DNA from: a virus
Length of the DNA stretch: 64,000 bases
Strand: one strand, 5' to 3'
IMG/VR virus record: IMGVR_UViG_3300036860_000057
Span: 1 to 64,000 of that record
Position numbers and translations under genes: made by a program
The notes under the pieces: generated by a model
What the model was told of the DNA's origin: nothing
The model's input: the letters and a program-made list of their open reading frames with translations, nothing else
The model's database searches: none
Shown here: positions 32,181 to 39,381 of the stretch, in pieces
Numbering within the stretch: the first letter of the stretch is position 1
How the letters are laid out: each line of letters begins with the position of its first letter

Positions 32181-32209
32181 ATCATAATCTATAATTATAA
32201 ACTTGTCAA
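32181..32209 (-). promoter_or_regulatory. Promoter of the minus-strand small-gene array
   Basis: On the minus strand TTGACA and TATGAT are 17 bases apart, with the ACTTGACA form. Confidence 0.75.
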
Positions 32210-32424
32210 GTATTTGATCCTTAAAGAATTCAGATTGGTAATTTGAGTACAATAATAGGGTTTGACTTATGGTTAGAGTTGTTACCATAAGTTAGGATGA
32301 TAACGTTATGTTGTTATTTATTTTAATGAGAGCATGAGTGTGCGCCTGCGTGCGTGTGCGTGTGTAATGGTATATTGCATCGACACACACGAGAACTCAT
32401 ACTTTCAACATTTTAATTATTCAC
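32210..32424. other. Divergent control region with hairpins
   Basis: A gene-free stretch between diverging operons. It holds a nine-pair inverted repeat ACTTATGGT/ACCATAAGT (32265-32292) and a GT-rich tract (32334-32365) whose CGTGTGT and ATGAGT can pair with ACACACG and ACTCAT at 32385-32400. Probably regulator binding sites or a leader RNA. Confidence 0.45.
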
Positions 32425-32453
32425 TTGCATGAACTAATATATTGATATATACT
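32425..32453 (+). promoter_or_regulatory. Rightward promoter
   Basis: TTGCAT and TATACT are 17 bases apart, 18 bases before the ATG of the regulator-like gene. Confidence 0.65.
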
Positions 32454-32471
32454 AGAGAATAGAGAGAAGTA

Positions 32472-32681
32472 ATGCCCTATATATTAAATGGAACCAAATG
32501 TTATTCATCGAAAGAAGCAGCAGAGAAAGCAGATGTATCACTCTCCTATATAGCTCGTATAGCTAAGAAACATCAGATTGATGCTATCTTATTTAGAGGT
32601 GTATATTTCTTTCCAGTAAAGTCTTTTGTTGAATGGCAGGCTAGAAGAAAGAAACCAGGAAGGCCAAGGAAAATAAAATGA
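32472..32681 (+). CDS. Small helix-turn-helix protein with AT-hook
   Basis: A 69-residue protein. SKEAAEKADVSLSYIARIAKK looks like an excisionase/MerR-type helix-turn-helix (quoted here as SKEAAEKADVSLSYIARIA), and the tail KKPGRPRKIK contains the GRP core of an AT-hook that binds the minor groove of AT-rich DNA. It is the first gene after the divergent control region, a good place for a regulator of both arms. Confidence 0.7.
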   Translation: MPYILNGTKCYSSKEAAEKADVSLSYIARIAKKHQIDAILFRGVYFFPVKSFVEWQARRKKPGRPRKIK

Positions 32682-33016
32682 ATGTATTTGTGATTTTATA
32701 TGGTGTTGTTGGTATAGTAATTATAGTTATAGGGGAGATTATTATACTAAGGAAGTCCATGAGTGATTCTGAATTTGATTGGCCTAAGCAAATGTTCTTA
32801 CCTTTGCTCGTTGCACTAAGCTGGCCTATTCTAACTATTCCAGTATTTAATTTCTTGCTTGAGTTCTTAGAAGACACAAACATCCGAGTTGCTATCAGAG
32901 AATATCTAAATTCCAGAAAGCCCGATACTGCGTATGAAGTGTTGAAAGGAATAGAATTGGATAATGAATTAACGAATGAGTATGCTGAGAAGAAGAATTG
33001 GAGCTATAGAAAATGA
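32678..33016 (+). CDS. Membrane protein
   Basis: A 112-residue protein with two hydrophobic helices (FVILYGVVGIVIIVIGEII and FLPLLVALSWPILTIPVF), then an acidic cytoplasmic tail. Coupled by ATGA to the regulator-like gene. Not recognised. Confidence 0.65.
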   Translation: MNVFVILYGVVGIVIIVIGEIIILRKSMSDSEFDWPKQMFLPLLVALSWPILTIPVFNFLLEFLEDTNIRVAIREYLNSRKPDTAYEVLKGIELDNELTNEYAEKKNWSYRK

Positions 33017-33417
33017 CCAAAGTATATGTAGTAACACAAGGTAGTTATTCAGACTATAGAATTACAGCGCTATTCTCTACTCGTGAATTGGCAGAGATGT
33101 TTATCTCAACCTTCTCTAAGCCTTATTCTGATTTTAATGATGTAGTGGGATATGACTTGGATCAATTTGAGGAACAGATTCGAGAAGGGCTTCAGCAGAT
33201 ATTTGTCATAATGAATGAGGATGGCACAACTACTCATACTTATGGGATGATTCCATCACAAGAAGATATAGTATGTGAAATTAAAAGAAGTGGTGATGGT
33301 ACACTATATCTGCACATTGTAACTTGGGCTAGAGACGAACAACATGCCATTAAGATTGCAAATGAGAGGCGCTCAGCCTTGATAGCGTCCAACCAATTTA
33401 AGGAAGGAAGGCTATGA
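33013..33417 (+). CDS. Hypothetical protein
   Basis: A 134-residue protein starting MTKVYVVTQGSYSDYRITAL, a pattern found in uncharacterised phage proteins. It overlaps its upstream neighbour by four bases. The body is alpha/beta with no catalytic motif seen. Confidence 0.65.
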   Translation: MTKVYVVTQGSYSDYRITALFSTRELAEMFISTFSKPYSDFNDVVGYDLDQFEEQIREGLQQIFVIMNEDGTTTHTYGMIPSQEDIVCEIKRSGDGTLYLHIVTWARDEQHAIKIANERRSALIASNQFKEGRL

Positions 33418-33504
33418 GTAAAGAAGACTGAAGAGACGTTAAAAGATCGACCTGATCTAAAAGAAAAACTAAAAAGTTTCAGAAAGATATTGGAGGATAA
33501 ATAA
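33414..33504 (+). pseudogene. Possible frameshifted small gene
   Basis: ATG at 33414 has GGAAGG upstream and overlaps the previous stop (ATGA), but the frame stops after five codons. One base out of frame, from 33418, 28 codons read VKKTEETLKDRPDLKEKL and on to a TAA overlapping the next ATG. The spacing and Lys/Glu-rich content look like a real small gene broken by one base. A sequencing error is possible. Confidence 0.4.
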
Positions 33505-33833
33505 TGAGCGGGGAGTTTGGTAGTTATCTAAATGGATATTTCTGGTATCAGATGAAAGTTGGAGCATTGGATTGTCTTGACGGCGATAAAGAGATTACTA
33601 AACTCTGGGGAGAGTTCTTGAATGATTTTTCAGAGATAGCCCATGCTATTGCGTGGTGTGAAGCAGGTGATTCAGGTGTAGACTATCCTATCCGTGCTAC
33701 AATGGCCGCACTTCCCAGACTCAAGATAAGACTGGCTGATATTGAAAAGTACCTGGAGCCATTTCAGAAAGTAGCAGAAGAAGCTGTGAAATTGGAATTG
33801 GAGAAAAAAGAAAAGGAAAGAGATAATTCTTGA
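33504..33833 (+). CDS. Hypothetical protein
   Basis: A 109-residue acidic protein with a Lys/Glu-rich C-terminal helix (KLELEKKEKERD). TTGGAGGATAAATA precedes the ATG. Not recognised. Confidence 0.65.
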   Translation: MSGEFGSYLNGYFWYQMKVGALDCLDGDKEITKLWGEFLNDFSEIAHAIAWCEAGDSGVDYPIRATMAALPRLKIRLADIEKYLEPFQKVAEEAVKLELEKKEKERDNS

Positions 33834-33858
33834 CGAGATTGGTTTTTGATCTTATACT
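33830..33858 (+). promoter_or_regulatory. Internal rightward promoter
   Basis: TTGACG and TATACT are 17 bases apart, just after the upstream stop, about 20 bases before the next GTG start. Confidence 0.65.
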
Positions 33859-33878
33859 ATAGATAAGGAGAATGGACA

Positions 33879-34094
33879 GTGTTTGCTGACTTTGTGTTGG
33901 TACTAAAAGAACTTGTAGAACTTGATCCTGATATGTTGATTTTCATGGATGGTGATGAAGTCAATATCTATTCAAAACATCATGGGTTAGTTGATCCTAG
34001 TAAACTATCCAAAGAAGCCTTACTAGCAATGGTGAGTCATGGTTGGCGATTTGCTAAGGATGATGAAGACTCAAATTATTATTTCGAACTATGA
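33879..34094 (+). CDS. Small acidic hypothetical protein, GTG start
   Basis: A 71-residue acidic protein with GTG at 33879 after AAGGAG. Contains DPDMLIFMDGDEVNIYSK. Not recognised. Confidence 0.6.
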   Translation: MFADFVLVLKELVELDPDMLIFMDGDEVNIYSKHHGLVDPSKLSKEALLAMVSHGWRFAKDDEDSNYYFEL

Positions 34095-34291
34095 CCATCA
34101 CTTTCCTTTCCATGCTATTCTTTATGGGGCTTGCGTTATATGCTTATGACCAAGCCTTCTTCTATTTATCAGAACATCTTCACTGGAAGGATAATGAGAA
34201 GCTGGCGGAGTCCATCATATTTTTATTTGGTGGGATCGCTGCCACTGTTTTTGCACTCTACTGCTTAGGAGAGTTACTAATTCATGTTTAA
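34091..34291 (+). CDS. Small membrane protein
   Basis: A 66-residue protein with two hydrophobic helices (FLSMLFFMGLALYAY and SIIFLFGGIAATVFALYCL). Start coupled by ATGA; it overlaps the next gene by eight bases. A small membrane effector; function unknown. Confidence 0.65.
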   Translation: MTITFLSMLFFMGLALYAYDQAFFYLSEHLHWKDNEKLAESIIFLFGGIAATVFALYCLGELLIHV

Positions 34292-34436
34292 CTATCGTAC
34301 CAATAAAATACTCCTGCTCATTGCTCGTGTTCTGTGGATTATGGCAGCAACTAACATCAAGGCTGGTAGCAAGCTAGAATCCAGACTCAGGGAGATTGGT
34401 GCTGAGATAGCACTGTTGCAAAAGGAGATGAAGTGA
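34284..34436 (+). CDS. Very small membrane-associated protein
   Basis: A 50-residue protein, MFNYRTNKILLLIARVLWIM then a charged helix (SKLESRLREIGAEIALLQKE). One hydrophobic helix plus a possible coiled coil. It overlaps both neighbours, which supports it being translated. Confidence 0.55.
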   Translation: MFNYRTNKILLLIARVLWIMAATNIKAGSKLESRLREIGAEIALLQKEMK

Positions 34437-34546
34437 AGCGTCATCTCCAAGTGCTTAACCAGATCATTGTTATCTTAGGTCGTATTGCAGGACAACTAAT
34501 GAAAATGGCAATCAAAATGGTAAGGAGAGATTATAGAGATGTTTGA
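34433..34546 (+). CDS. Very small basic protein, GTG start
   Basis: A 37-residue protein starting GTG at 34433 with AAAAGGAG upstream inside the previous gene. One helix with basic ends (VKRHLQVLNQIIVILGRIAG). It overlaps the next gene by eight bases. Confidence 0.5.
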   Translation: MKRHLQVLNQIIVILGRIAGQLMKMAIKMVRRDYRDV

Positions 34547-34877
34547 CTTAAGTAGACTGTTTGACAAGATTCGTGAACAGAACATGGTGAAGTCTTTGCC
34601 AAAGCCAAAGACTCGTCCTGAGACAGATGAAGAGTTTCAACGTCGAGCTTTTCATACTCCTATTTATTGTAAGGAGTGTGGGTCTGTTATATATCCTGAA
34701 TGGATACCTACTACATTTAGCCAAAGGACAGGAAAGCCTGAATATTGGGAAAATGTCCAGAAATGTCTAAAGTGTAATAAACTGACTATTGACTACAAGG
34801 TGTATTTATGGCAGGGAGAATATTCCTTTGGAGCACATTTCTCTATTTGTCGCGAGAGTGTAATTATTGATGAATGA
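34539..34877 (+). CDS. Zinc-ribbon hypothetical protein
   Basis: A 112-residue protein with CKEC (about residue 46) and CLKC (about 78), a four-Cys zinc ribbon. AAGGAGAG precedes the ATG. Not recognised. Confidence 0.65.
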   Translation: MFDLSRLFDKIREQNMVKSLPKPKTRPETDEEFQRRAFHTPIYCKECGSVIYPEWIPTTFSQRTGKPEYWENVQKCLKCNKLTIDYKVYLWQGEYSFGAHFSICRESVIIDE

Positions 34878-35028
34878 GAAAGCAACCACAGTTATCTGCC
34901 AGTGCGGATGCAGTGAGTCTTTTAGGTGTGTCTACAAAACTCGTAGGCCTAAGTATAAAGATGATTTTCACCGCTATGGCGGTTATATGAAGAATGGGAG
35001 GAAATATGGCAGGGTTGACGAGCGCTGA
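34870..35028 (+). CDS. Small Cys-rich protein
   Basis: A 52-residue protein with CQCGC near residue 10 and a basic C-terminal half (KTRRPKYKDDFHRYGGYMK). It overlaps both neighbours by 8 and 23 bases. An alternative frame from an ATG at 34874 is also open, but this one has better composition. Confidence 0.5.
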   Translation: MNEKATTVICQCGCSESFRCVYKTRRPKYKDDFHRYGGYMKNGRKYGRVDER

Positions 35029-35341
35029 TGTCCAACCATTCGTAGATTACCTCCAGCGTGAGCAGGACACTTGGTTTATCTGCAAGTATATTCCTACTAC
35101 ATATAACACAGCTAGAGGATTGCTGGGGCAGATGCATGAAGAAGTCCACAGTTGGGCTGATCTGTCTTCTACACCTTACCAGTATTTCTGGGAACCTGCT
35201 TGGGAACGATCTAAGACATTAATGACTATGAAAGATTGGAGTTATATTAGATGGACAGAGCGAGTGAAGGAAATAGCAATTTACAAGAAGGAATGGAATT
35301 GGGAACTGAACTGGGAGATACTTCCAGAGATTCCATTTTAG
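35006..35341 (+). CDS. Hypothetical protein
   Basis: A 111-residue Trp-rich protein. ATG at 35006 follows GGGAGGAAAT, preferred to an ATG 12 bases earlier. Helical, with many Trp (YIRWTERVKEI; WNWELNWEILPEIPF). Not recognised. Confidence 0.6.
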   Translation: MAGLTSADVQPFVDYLQREQDTWFICKYIPTTYNTARGLLGQMHEEVHSWADLSSTPYQYFWEPAWERSKTLMTMKDWSYIRWTERVKEIAIYKKEWNWELNWEILPEIPF

Positions 35342-35592
35342 ACTTACGATATACAATCATCTGCTACAATGAAGGGAAGATTATCTTCAAGCGCAACACA
35401 CGTAAGAGAGGTTCAGTACAGTATCACGCTAAAGACAAGGATTGGGATTCTGTTTACCTGAAAGTCAGGTATCTGCGTGATAATGATGATGTATATAATG
35501 AAGGAAAGTATCAATATTTCGCTGAATTTGAGAAGGCATTTCAAGCCTTCACTGAGCCTGAACTAATAGACTATCTTTTAGAGGCGAGTTGA
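35251..35592 (+). CDS. Hypothetical protein
   Basis: A 113-residue protein overlapping the previous gene by 91 bases; GGAG lies nine bases before the ATG at 35251. The long overlap makes the first 15 residues uncertain, with an internal ATG at 35293 as alternative. The C-terminal two thirds look like a small alpha/beta domain. Confidence 0.55.
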   Translation: MDRASEGNSNLQEGMELGTELGDTSRDSILDLRYTIICYNEGKIIFKRNTRKRGSVQYHAKDKDWDSVYLKVRYLRDNDDVYNEGKYQYFAEFEKAFQAFTEPELIDYLLEAS

Positions 35593-35792
35593 TGGAGAAG
35601 ATCATCGATCTAGTAAATGGTGGAGCCTATACTGTAGTTAAGCAGACAGATAAGAGAATTTATTACACTAGAAACGGGAAGTCTAAGTATTTTAGTAAGG
35701 TTGACGAAGGAAAGAAGTTTCAATTTATGATCAAGAATGTTTATGTGTTTTCTTCACTGGGCAATGACTGGAATAAGTTCGGGATGTTCTAA
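35592..35792 (+). CDS. Small basic hypothetical protein
   Basis: A 66-residue basic protein (MEKIIDLVNGGAYTVVKQTD) with ATG overlapping the previous stop. Ends KFGMF-stop overlapping the next ATG. Not recognised. Confidence 0.6.
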   Translation: MEKIIDLVNGGAYTVVKQTDKRIYYTRNGKSKYFSKVDEGKKFQFMIKNVYVFSSLGNDWNKFGMF

Positions 35793-35908
35793 TGAAAAAA
35801 TTTAAGATTCTTTCAAAATTAAGAAGATTTATTGTCAATTTTCTGGAAATGATAAACGATCTTTATGATTTTCCAGATAAAGAAAATTCCAATGATTGGG
35901 GATTCTAA
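35792..35908 (+). CDS. Very small basic/acidic protein
   Basis: A 38-residue protein with a basic amphipathic start (MKKFKILSKLRRFIVNFLEM) and an acidic end. Its ATG overlaps the upstream stop (TAATG). It could be membrane-active by shape; not recognised. Confidence 0.5.
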   Translation: MKKFKILSKLRRFIVNFLEMINDLYDFPDKENSNDWGF

Positions 35909-35916
35909 AGTATAAT

Positions 35917-36144
35917 ATGTATCATCTCAGCAGAATTCAAAACGGTTTTATTAGAGCACTAGGTAGTGCAGCCAACGAAGAGTCGGCAAAAAATTTGCTA
36001 TCTCACTATGAGCCTGCACACCCTGAATGGATTCAGCAGGACGACGGAACTTGGCTATCCAAGATTTCTGACTATTACTTCTATACTATTGAAGAGGATG
36101 GAAAATTCGGTGGTCATTATACTAGCAGAGGAAAGGGATCATAG
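35917..36144 (+). CDS. Small hypothetical protein
   Basis: A 75-residue protein, MYHLSRIQNGFIRALGSAAN at its start; the ATG at 35917 has no good binding site and a TTG at 35896 is the alternative. Contains WIQQDDGTWLSKISDYYF. Not recognised. Confidence 0.5.
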   Translation: MYHLSRIQNGFIRALGSAANEESAKNLLSHYEPAHPEWIQQDDGTWLSKISDYYFYTIEEDGKFGGHYTSRGKGS

Positions 36145-36304
36145 ATACTCAATTATTCAGGAGAAAGATGGCAATCAGAAAAAGGTAGATATTTGTGATC
36201 TAGTCACAGCAGAATCCCTAGCACTGGAAGCAGAAGAGCTAGGGATTGATGTTCAATGGAAATATTTGGAAGACGTTTTAGCACAAGTCATCAGAGATGT
36301 ATAA
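36098..36304 (+). CDS. Small acidic hypothetical protein
   Basis: A 68-residue protein overlapping the previous gene by 47 bases. ATG at 36098 follows GAAGAGG. Acidic helices (AESLALEAEELGIDVQW). Start uncertain: GTG codons follow at 36110. Confidence 0.5.
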   Translation: MENSVVIILAEERDHRYSIIQEKDGNQKKVDICDLVTAESLALEAEELGIDVQWKYLEDVLAQVIRDV

Positions 36305-36328
36305 TAGTGATGTGGAGGTAAATAACAT

Positions 36329-36778
36329 ATGCCCGATTTAGTGAATGACCCAGCATATCAAGCTGCTACGAAAGAGCCTGAGCCTACTGCTCTTGAAGTG
36401 ATTATTGCGACTGTGAAGAAATGGGCAGCAGTGCTGTCTGATCCTCGTACAGTGGCAAGTGTGATTACAGTTTATGGTACTTTTAAGATGATTGCACTTG
36501 CACTAGGCTATGCAGACTCTAAACTCTCTGATAAGGACATCACCGATCTTCTTCAGAGTTCTGCTGCACTTCTAGTTGCATTTGCAACATTTCTGACTGT
36601 GGTAGGTTCGATTGTAACAATTGTAGTCGTGTGGATTCGCAGTTGGACAGAGCGACCATCACGCGGTCTGTCTCCTTGGCTGAAGAAAGTTTTTCCTGTT
36701 GATGAGCCTAAGACAATTGTATCCACAGCCACCATTAGTACAACAACTGTCCCCCCAGATGATGGTGCTGTAGGCTAA
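36329..36778 (+). CDS. Membrane protein, possible holin
   Basis: A 149-residue protein with a good binding site (GGAGG). It has two to three hydrophobic segments (VASVITVYGTFKMIALALGY; AALLVAFATFLTVVGSIVTI), a basic segment after them (RSWTERPSRG) and a Thr/Pro tail. Size and topology fit a holin or other small phage membrane protein; no family signature seen. Confidence 0.6.
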   Translation: MPDLVNDPAYQAATKEPEPTALEVIIATVKKWAAVLSDPRTVASVITVYGTFKMIALALGYADSKLSDKDITDLLQSSAALLVAFATFLTVVGSIVTIVVVWIRSWTERPSRGLSPWLKKVFPVDEPKTIVSTATISTTTVPPDDGAVG

Positions 36779-36808
36779 CCTCTATATTCCCTCTCTTGTG
36801 TGTGTGTA

Positions 36809-36844
36809 AGAGGTCCCTGTTGCATCTCCGTAACAGGGACCTCT
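36809..36844 (+). terminator. Strong terminator closing the small-gene chain
   Basis: Perfect 13-pair stem AGAGGTCCCTGTT/AACAGGGACCTCT with a ten-base loop. It separates the small genes from the packaging/head operon. Confidence 0.8.
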
Positions 36845-36850
36845 GCTTGC

Positions 36851-36880
36851 TTGACAAGAATATAGAATAGGGTGTATGAT
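36851..36880 (+). promoter_or_regulatory. Promoter of the phosphoesterase/packaging region
   Basis: TTGACA and TATGAT are 18 bases apart, directly after the terminator and 36 bases before the next start codon. Confidence 0.75.
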
Positions 36881-36916
36881 CATATATAGGTATCATATTC
36901 AAATGGAGAATTCACA

Positions 36917-38242
36917 TTGTTAGTTCCTAAGAAAGCTATCGAAATATTTTCTGATGGTGGAACAGTAGCAGACGTAATTCGAGCAAATGTTTTGACAAAA
37001 CATGGAACACCAGTATCAATTCGTAGATGTCAAGAATGGAAACAGGCATACAGAAATGGGGAAGCAGAGCCTTATGAAGAATCAGATGAGATAGTTCTTA
37101 AGACAACTATTGTTGAATCTGGGGATAAAGCTACAGTACAGTTTACAACAGATCGTATTACTACACTTGATCAACTTCTCAAAGCCTGTGAAGTTGATTT
37201 AGATACATGGGAAGTTGAAAAGTGTGAAATCAATAAATATGAGATGGGTAGAAAGCATACTCTGAAGAGTTTAGAATTTAATGAAGGAAAGATTTCGGGG
37301 TATCTTGAAGATAGTGGAACATTAAGTATTCAGCCTATGGTGTCTGTGAAAGTTTGGTTGAAGCGTAGACCAGAAAAGATATTTGAAGAAGTAATTGAAC
37401 AGGCTATTGAAAGACTTAAAAACTATTCACCTGTTTATACATCTAGTTATGTGCCACAAACTAAACGTGGATTTTTGTTTTCTCCACAATTCTACGATCC
37501 ACATTTTAACAATTTAAGTGTGGATGAATCTCATACAGTAGTTAAGGCTGCTGATGAATTTAAGCATACTGTTGATTTAATGGTTAGTAAGGCACAGACA
37601 TTTGGAATGAATATAGATCGCGTGCTACTCCCTATTGGACATGATGCTTTACATTCAGATAATTTACAAGGAACAACAACAAAAGGAACCCAACAAGAAT
37701 TAGCAGGAAATCAACGAACAGCAGTAGATTATATGTGCCAAGCCTATGTACATTTAATTGAGAGGTTTGCTGAGATTGCACCAGTTGATGTAGAAATAGT
37801 ACCAGGAAATCATGATCGATTTGTTACTTATTTTCTAGGGAAATACCTGGAGGTATGGTTTAGACAACATTCAGATGTTTCAGTAGATTCTTCGCAAGGA
37901 TCAAGAAAATATTATCGTTATGGCAAGACTATGATTTGTATGGAACATGGAGATAGGATTTCACCTAGAGATATGATTGGTGTAATGGCAACTGAATCAC
38001 CAGAGTATTTCTCATCAACAACATGGCGAGAAGTCTGGAGGGGACATTTACACACAGACAAGACTTTATTTAGCCCAATTACAGAGCAATATGGTGTTAC
38101 TGTGAGATATATGCCAGCACTCGCAAAAACAAATGAATGGCATTCACTTATGGGCTATGTAGGTAATCATCGTGCAGCAGAAGGTATGTTTTATCATATA
38201 TCAGAAGGACCAGCAGGTATTTTTCCTATATTCTTAGATTAA
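36917..38242 (+). CDS. Calcineurin-like metallophosphoesterase with N-terminal DNA-binding-like domain
   Basis: A 441-residue protein, TTG start with GGAG eight bases upstream. The C-terminal half carries the metal-site motifs in order: DPH (194-196), GHD...H (241-246), GNHD (297-300), MEHGD and GHLH (376-379). The N-terminal ~55 residues resemble a helix-turn-helix. It should hydrolyse phosphodiester or phosphomonoester bonds, possibly in nucleic acid. The second motif reads GHD where GD/GN is usual. Its place before terminase suggests a DNA-processing role. Confidence 0.85.
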   Translation: MLVPKKAIEIFSDGGTVADVIRANVLTKHGTPVSIRRCQEWKQAYRNGEAEPYEESDEIVLKTTIVESGDKATVQFTTDRITTLDQLLKACEVDLDTWEVEKCEINKYEMGRKHTLKSLEFNEGKISGYLEDSGTLSIQPMVSVKVWLKRRPEKIFEEVIEQAIERLKNYSPVYTSSYVPQTKRGFLFSPQFYDPHFNNLSVDESHTVVKAADEFKHTVDLMVSKAQTFGMNIDRVLLPIGHDALHSDNLQGTTTKGTQQELAGNQRTAVDYMCQAYVHLIERFAEIAPVDVEIVPGNHDRFVTYFLGKYLEVWFRQHSDVSVDSSQGSRKYYRYGKTMICMEHGDRISPRDMIGVMATESPEYFSSTTWREVWRGHLHTDKTLFSPITEQYGVTVRYMPALAKTNEWHSLMGYVGNHRAAEGMFYHISEGPAGIFPIFLD

Positions 38243-38257
38243 ATAAAAGGAGATTAT

Positions 38258-38524
38258 ATGAACATCGAACCACAAGCACAGAATTGGGAGAGAGATTCTC
38301 GAAAAGTTGATCCCAGAGTAGACATCCCTATGGATAACTATGCTACTGTAGCTGAAGATAATCACTACTATGATATAGTTTGGCTCTGTAGAGTAGATGC
38401 AGAGAAATATCTTACAGATGAAGTCTATCACAACAAGAGGGCAGCAGATGTAACAGTGCAGACGAAGGAAGGTGTTGTTACAAGACGTGCTGCTATCGAT
38501 CAGTGCATAATTGGAAAGAACTAA
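38258..38524 (+). CDS. Small hypothetical protein
   Basis: An 88-residue acidic protein with AAAAGGAG before the ATG, closed by a classic terminator. Not recognised. Confidence 0.65.
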   Translation: MNIEPQAQNWERDSRKVDPRVDIPMDNYATVAEDNHYYDIVWLCRVDAEKYLTDEVYHNKRAADVTVQTKEGVVTRRAAIDQCIIGKN

Positions 38525-38527
38525 CTT

Positions 38528-38550
38528 AAAGGAGCCAACTGGCTCCTTTT
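38528..38550 (+). terminator. Rho-independent terminator
   Basis: AAAGGAGCC-AACT-GGCTCCTTTTT, a textbook stem, tetraloop and U-run. Confidence 0.9.
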
Positions 38551-38613
38551 TGATTCTTGATTTTAGTAAATTTTATTGTGGTATGATAATACACCTCATA
38601 GAGAGGTGTTTTT

Positions 38614-39381
38614 ATGACTTATGTATCTACATCTGAAAGACGTTTTATAGAGGGCAAAGGACAGAAGTATCTGAAAAATTCAGAAGTTCGTTGTCAGGCT
38701 GTCAGCAAAACCAAGTTGCGTCTAGCTCGTCTACAGCAAGGCAATCCTAGCCTTACTTCTGATGATGTATGGCCTGAAGCTCAGTGTACACATGCAGCAG
38801 AAGAAAACGCTTATTTATGTAAGTATCATGGAGGAAGAACCCCTTCTGTAAAGAGACGTGAAGTGTGGGAGTACATGCCTCCAGAACTTCAAGAAAAGTA
38901 TCTTTCTCTTCAAAATACTTCTGAGTTGATGAATCTCTCCAGAGAACTAAATGAACTAGACGCTAGAAAAGCTGAATTATATGAGTCTTTAGAGGAATTA
39001 GTATTGGGCCAGGAAGCATATGAAGTAGTATATGAGGCGAAGAAGGCTTTAGAAACTGGTAATGTAGTTAAAGCTGGTGCTTTATTACAAGTGATACTTA
39101 TGAATCCTCGGTCAGAGGTTTCTGTGCATAATGAAATCAAGGAAGTTATTAAACTAAAGGACAAGGTGACTAGTACCTACTTTAGTATGTTGAAAGATAT
39201 GAAGGAGATGGCAACCACTGATCAAGTTGCCTCGATGAAAGAAGAATTTTTTAACATTGTGAAAATTGCAATAGACAGAAATATTAAAGATGCTAACTTA
39301 GTATCTGCAATTTTCAATTCTATTTTTGAGTTGATGTCAAACAAGCACATTGATGTAAAAGCATTAAAAGATGTCGGATAG
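38614..39381 (+). CDS. Probable small terminase subunit
   Basis: A 255-residue protein overlapping the large terminase start by 11 bases. The N-terminal part has a zinc-like Cys/His pattern ending CKYHGG, seen in phage proteins next to terminases; the middle and end are long helices (ELNELDARKAELYESLEELV) fit for oligomerisation. Small terminases recognise phage DNA and feed it to the motor. The call rests on position, helical content and the HGG pattern. Confidence 0.6.
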   Translation: MTYVSTSERRFIEGKGQKYLKNSEVRCQAVSKTKLRLARLQQGNPSLTSDDVWPEAQCTHAAEENAYLCKYHGGRTPSVKRREVWEYMPPELQEKYLSLQNTSELMNLSRELNELDARKAELYESLEELVLGQEAYEVVYEAKKALETGNVVKAGALLQVILMNPRSEVSVHNEIKEVIKLKDKVTSTYFSMLKDMKEMATTDQVASMKEEFFNIVKIAIDRNIKDANLVSAIFNSIFELMSNKHIDVKALKDVG

